DNA from: Iodobacter fluviatilis
Lineage (GTDB): Bacteria; Pseudomonadota; Gammaproteobacteria; Burkholderiales; Chitinibacteraceae
Assembly: GCF_900451195.1 (NCBI RefSeq)
Contig: NZ_UGHR01000001.1
Location: forward strand, 2,046,001 to 2,110,000
DNA length: 64,000 nt
Reading direction: 5' to 3'
Position 1 is the first letter of the stretch. The number at the start of each line of letters is the position of its first letter. Below, in pieces: positions 62,245 through 64,000 of the stretch. The notes under the pieces were generated by a model. It ran no database searches and was not told the DNA's origin. It saw only the letters and a list, made by a program, of their open reading frames with translations. A program made the translations under genes and the position numbers.

Positions 62245-63374
62245 TGCAAGATCTTTATCGCTTAGTTGTTGCTGTTTCTTTATTGGGCTTATCGGCTTGC
62301 AGTACGGTCAGCAATGCGCCGGAACCATCGCCCTTGCCGGTGATTTCACAAAGCCTGTCTGTTTCCAGCCAGTGGCGTGCTTCGGTTGGCGATAAAACAT
62401 TGTTTCGTTTTGTGCCTGCGGTGGATGGTGATTTGATTGTTGTAGCGGGCTCTCCTGATAAGCTGCAGGCGCTTGATGCCACCAGTGGCAATAGCCGCTG
62501 GCAAATCAAAACTGAGCAGGCGATTGCGGGTGGAGTGGGGCTGGGGAATGATGTTATTGCTGTTGGCTCGGTAAAGGGCGTGGTCTTAGCGTATGATCGC
62601 GGCGGCAAGTTTCTCTGGCGTGCTCAGGCATCGAGTGAAATCATGGCCCCGCCTGCTGTTGCCAAAGGAATTGTTGTGGTTAAAACCGGCGATGGCCGGG
62701 TAAGCGCATATGCTGCCGCTGATGGAAAGCAACTGTGGCAATATCAAAAACAATTACCTGCCTTGATTTTGCGTAATTATGCTGCCGTCACTATTTCTGG
62801 CAATGTGGTTTATGCTGGTTTATCAGGCGGGCGCTTGGTGGCTATATCACTGCAAGACGGCCGTGTGTTGTGGGATAGTCCTGTCGCTATTCCGCACGGT
62901 GCCACTGAGCTTGAACGGGTTACCGATGTGGTGGCTCCGCCTGTTGTTGATGGGCGTTTAGTGTGTGCTGTTGCTTATCAGGGACGTGTTGCGTGTTTCG
63001 ATGCAGTGAGCGGTAGTGCTGCCTGGACGCGTGAATTATCGAGCTGGTCAGGTTTGGCGATGGATTATCGCTATGTTTATGCGGTAGATGCAGCGGGAAA
63101 TGTGAACGCTTTCGAGCGTGAAAGTGGCCGCAGTGTCTGGCGTCAGGACAAACTTGCCGCCCGCTCAGTGACTGCACCGGCAGTATTGGGTAAGTATCTG
63201 GTTGTGGCTGATTTTGCAGGCTACACCCACTTTTTAAATACAGAAGACGGCAGCTTTGCCGCGCAGCAGGCTACAGATGGTGCGCGCATCGCGGTGAGTC
63301 CTTTAGTGGTTGGAGAGCATTTGCTGGTGCAAACGCTATCCGGCAATGTTTTTTCAATAGGCTTAAGTAAATAA
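62244..63374 (+). CDS. bamB: Outer-membrane assembly lipoprotein BamB
   Basis: BamB is an eight-bladed PQQ-like propeller lipoprotein of the BAM complex that inserts beta-barrel proteins. The 376-residue precursor has the lipobox LSAC (Cys19 in LLGLSACSTVS). Repeats carry the GxxxWxxxxxxxxxxxP-type blade pattern, e.g. LDATSGNSRWQIKTEQAIAG, AADGKQLWQYQKQLPALILR and DAVSGSAAWTRELSSWSGLA. The stop directly abuts the der start. Confidence 0.94.
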   Translation: MQDLYRLVVAVSLLGLSACSTVSNAPEPSPLPVISQSLSVSSQWRASVGDKTLFRFVPAVDGDLIVVAGSPDKLQALDATSGNSRWQIKTEQAIAGGVGLGNDVIAVGSVKGVVLAYDRGGKFLWRAQASSEIMAPPAVAKGIVVVKTGDGRVSAYAAADGKQLWQYQKQLPALILRNYAAVTISGNVVYAGLSGGRLVAISLQDGRVLWDSPVAIPHGATELERVTDVVAPPVVDGRLVCAVAYQGRVACFDAVSGSAAWTRELSSWSGLAMDYRYVYAVDAAGNVNAFERESGRSVWRQDKLAARSVTAPAVLGKYLVVADFAGYTHFLNTEDGSFAAQQATDGARIAVSPLVVGEHLLVQTLSGNVFSIGLSK

Positions 63375-64000
63375 ATGAAACCTACAATTGCGCTGGTTGG
63401 TCGTCCCAACGTCGGTAAATCCACGCTCTTTAACCGACTGACCAAATCGCGCGACGCTCTTGTTCACGATATTCCCGGCCTGACGCGTGACCGTCACTAC
63501 GGACACGGTCTGGTCGGCGAGAAGCCTTACTTGGTGGTTGATACGGGTGGTTTTGAGCCCGTTGTCGATGAAGGCATTATGTTTGAAATGGCAAGGCAAA
63601 CTTTGCAGGCCGTTGATGAAGCCGATTGCATCGTTTTTATTGTGGACGGCCGTAATGGGATTACTCCGCAAGATAAAATTATTGCTAATCGTTTGCGTCA
63701 GTCGACTTGCCCTGTTTGGGTTGCGGTAAACAAAGTTGAAGGGATGAATGCCTCGGTTGTATGCGCGGACTTCTTTGAGCTGGGTTTAGGTCATCCCGTA
63801 GCGATTTCTGCGTCGCATGGTGAGGGTGTGCGTTTGCTCTTTAATGAGATTCTGGAAGACTTCCCAGAGCCTGAAGAAGAAGAAGACGCGGATCACCCTA
63901 AGTTTGCCGTTATTGGCCGCCCGAATGTAGGTAAATCTACATTGGTAAATGCTATTTTGGGTGAAGAGCGGGTGATTGCGTTTGATCAGCCGGGCACGAC
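63375..64000 (+). CDS. der: GTPase Der, N-terminal part (cut by window edge)
   Basis: Der (EngA) is a tandem GTPase required for 50S subunit assembly. About 208 residues are present. The first G domain has G1 GRPNVGKST near 9-17, G3 DTGG near 55-58 and G4 NKVEG near 117-121. An acidic linker ([11 protein letters not shown]) leads to the second G domain, whose G1 GRPNVGKST appears near 181-189. The rest lies beyond position 64000. Confidence 0.96.
   Translation, partial: MKPTIALVGRPNVGKSTLFNRLTKSRDALVHDIPGLTRDRHYGHGLVGEKPYLVVDTGGFEPVVDEGIMFEMARQTLQAVDEADCIVFIVDGRNGITPQDKIIANRLRQSTCPVWVAVNKVEGMNASVVCADFFELGLGHPVAISASHGEGVRLLFNEILEDFPEPEEEEDADHPKFAVIGRPNVGKSTLVNAILGEERVIAFDQPGT

Overview
The window is a bacterial chromosome segment, most likely from a betaproteobacterium of the Neisseriales (Chromobacteriaceae, Iodobacter-like). 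This is inferred from the gene content (rimP-nusA-infB-rbfA-truB-rpsO-pnp and rlmN-pilF-rodZ-ispG-hisS-yfgM-bamB-der), Neisseria-like RimP, IF-2 and PNPase sequences, type IV pilus genes and mid-range GC. No search could be run, so the genus is a guess.

Layout. 1-3.8 kb (minus): dapE (cut by the left edge), an ArsC/YffB-like gene, a pilU-type pilus ATPase and fadD. 3.9-13.3 kb (plus): the translation and RNA-decay cluster rimP to pnp, with a structured leader before rimP, alternative hairpins before rpsO and strong terminators. 13.4-14.5 kb: a divergent ParA-like ATPase / small basic protein pair separated by three 9-bp iterons. 14.6-29.6 kb: mixed housekeeping and accessory genes: chemoreceptor, TerB-like protein, thioesterase, UspA, radical SAM enzyme, HTH regulator, solute-binding protein, comF, bioB (with an apparent frameshift), ggt, a FosX-like gene, a 1284-residue MASE1-PAS-GAF-GGDEF-EAL protein and a parvulin lipoprotein.

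30.5-34.7 kb is an integron cassette array without a visible integrase (CALIN-like). All genes are on the minus strand and are separated by six recognisable attC sites. Cargo includes small membrane proteins, a DinB-fold protein, an SMI1/KNR4 immunity-like protein, and an AT-rich cassette carrying a translationally coupled LRAT-like protein and PD-(D/E)XK-like protein. That pair is the best candidate here for an undescribed (defence or toxin) system.

35-44.4 kb (minus): a TonB-dependent receptor preceded by a short reading frame with a Cys-Cys-Cys run, rdgC, then a sulfite-oxidation / envelope cluster (cytochrome c, SorA, SorB, YVTN beta-propeller, SnoaL-like protein, ECF sigma factor, anti-sigma factor). 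A tandem 22-bp direct repeat lies just upstream of that cluster. 44.9-49 kb (plus): the ferric-iron ABC transporter fbpA-fbpB-fbpC with a Fur-box-like site. 49-55 kb: an atypical SDR, a GNAT, a secreted phospholipase C-like gene with a parvulin foldase and a small membrane protein, a 265-bp palindromic MITE-like element, a GNAT pseudogene and a SPOR protein. 55.4-64 kb (plus): ndk, then rlmN-pilF-rodZ-ispG-hisS-yfgM-bamB-der (der is cut by the right edge).

Two related extragenic palindromes (22.3 and 47.8 kb) and two single-base homopolymer frameshifts (bioB and the GNAT pseudogene) are also present. The frameshifts may be real or may be assembly errors.
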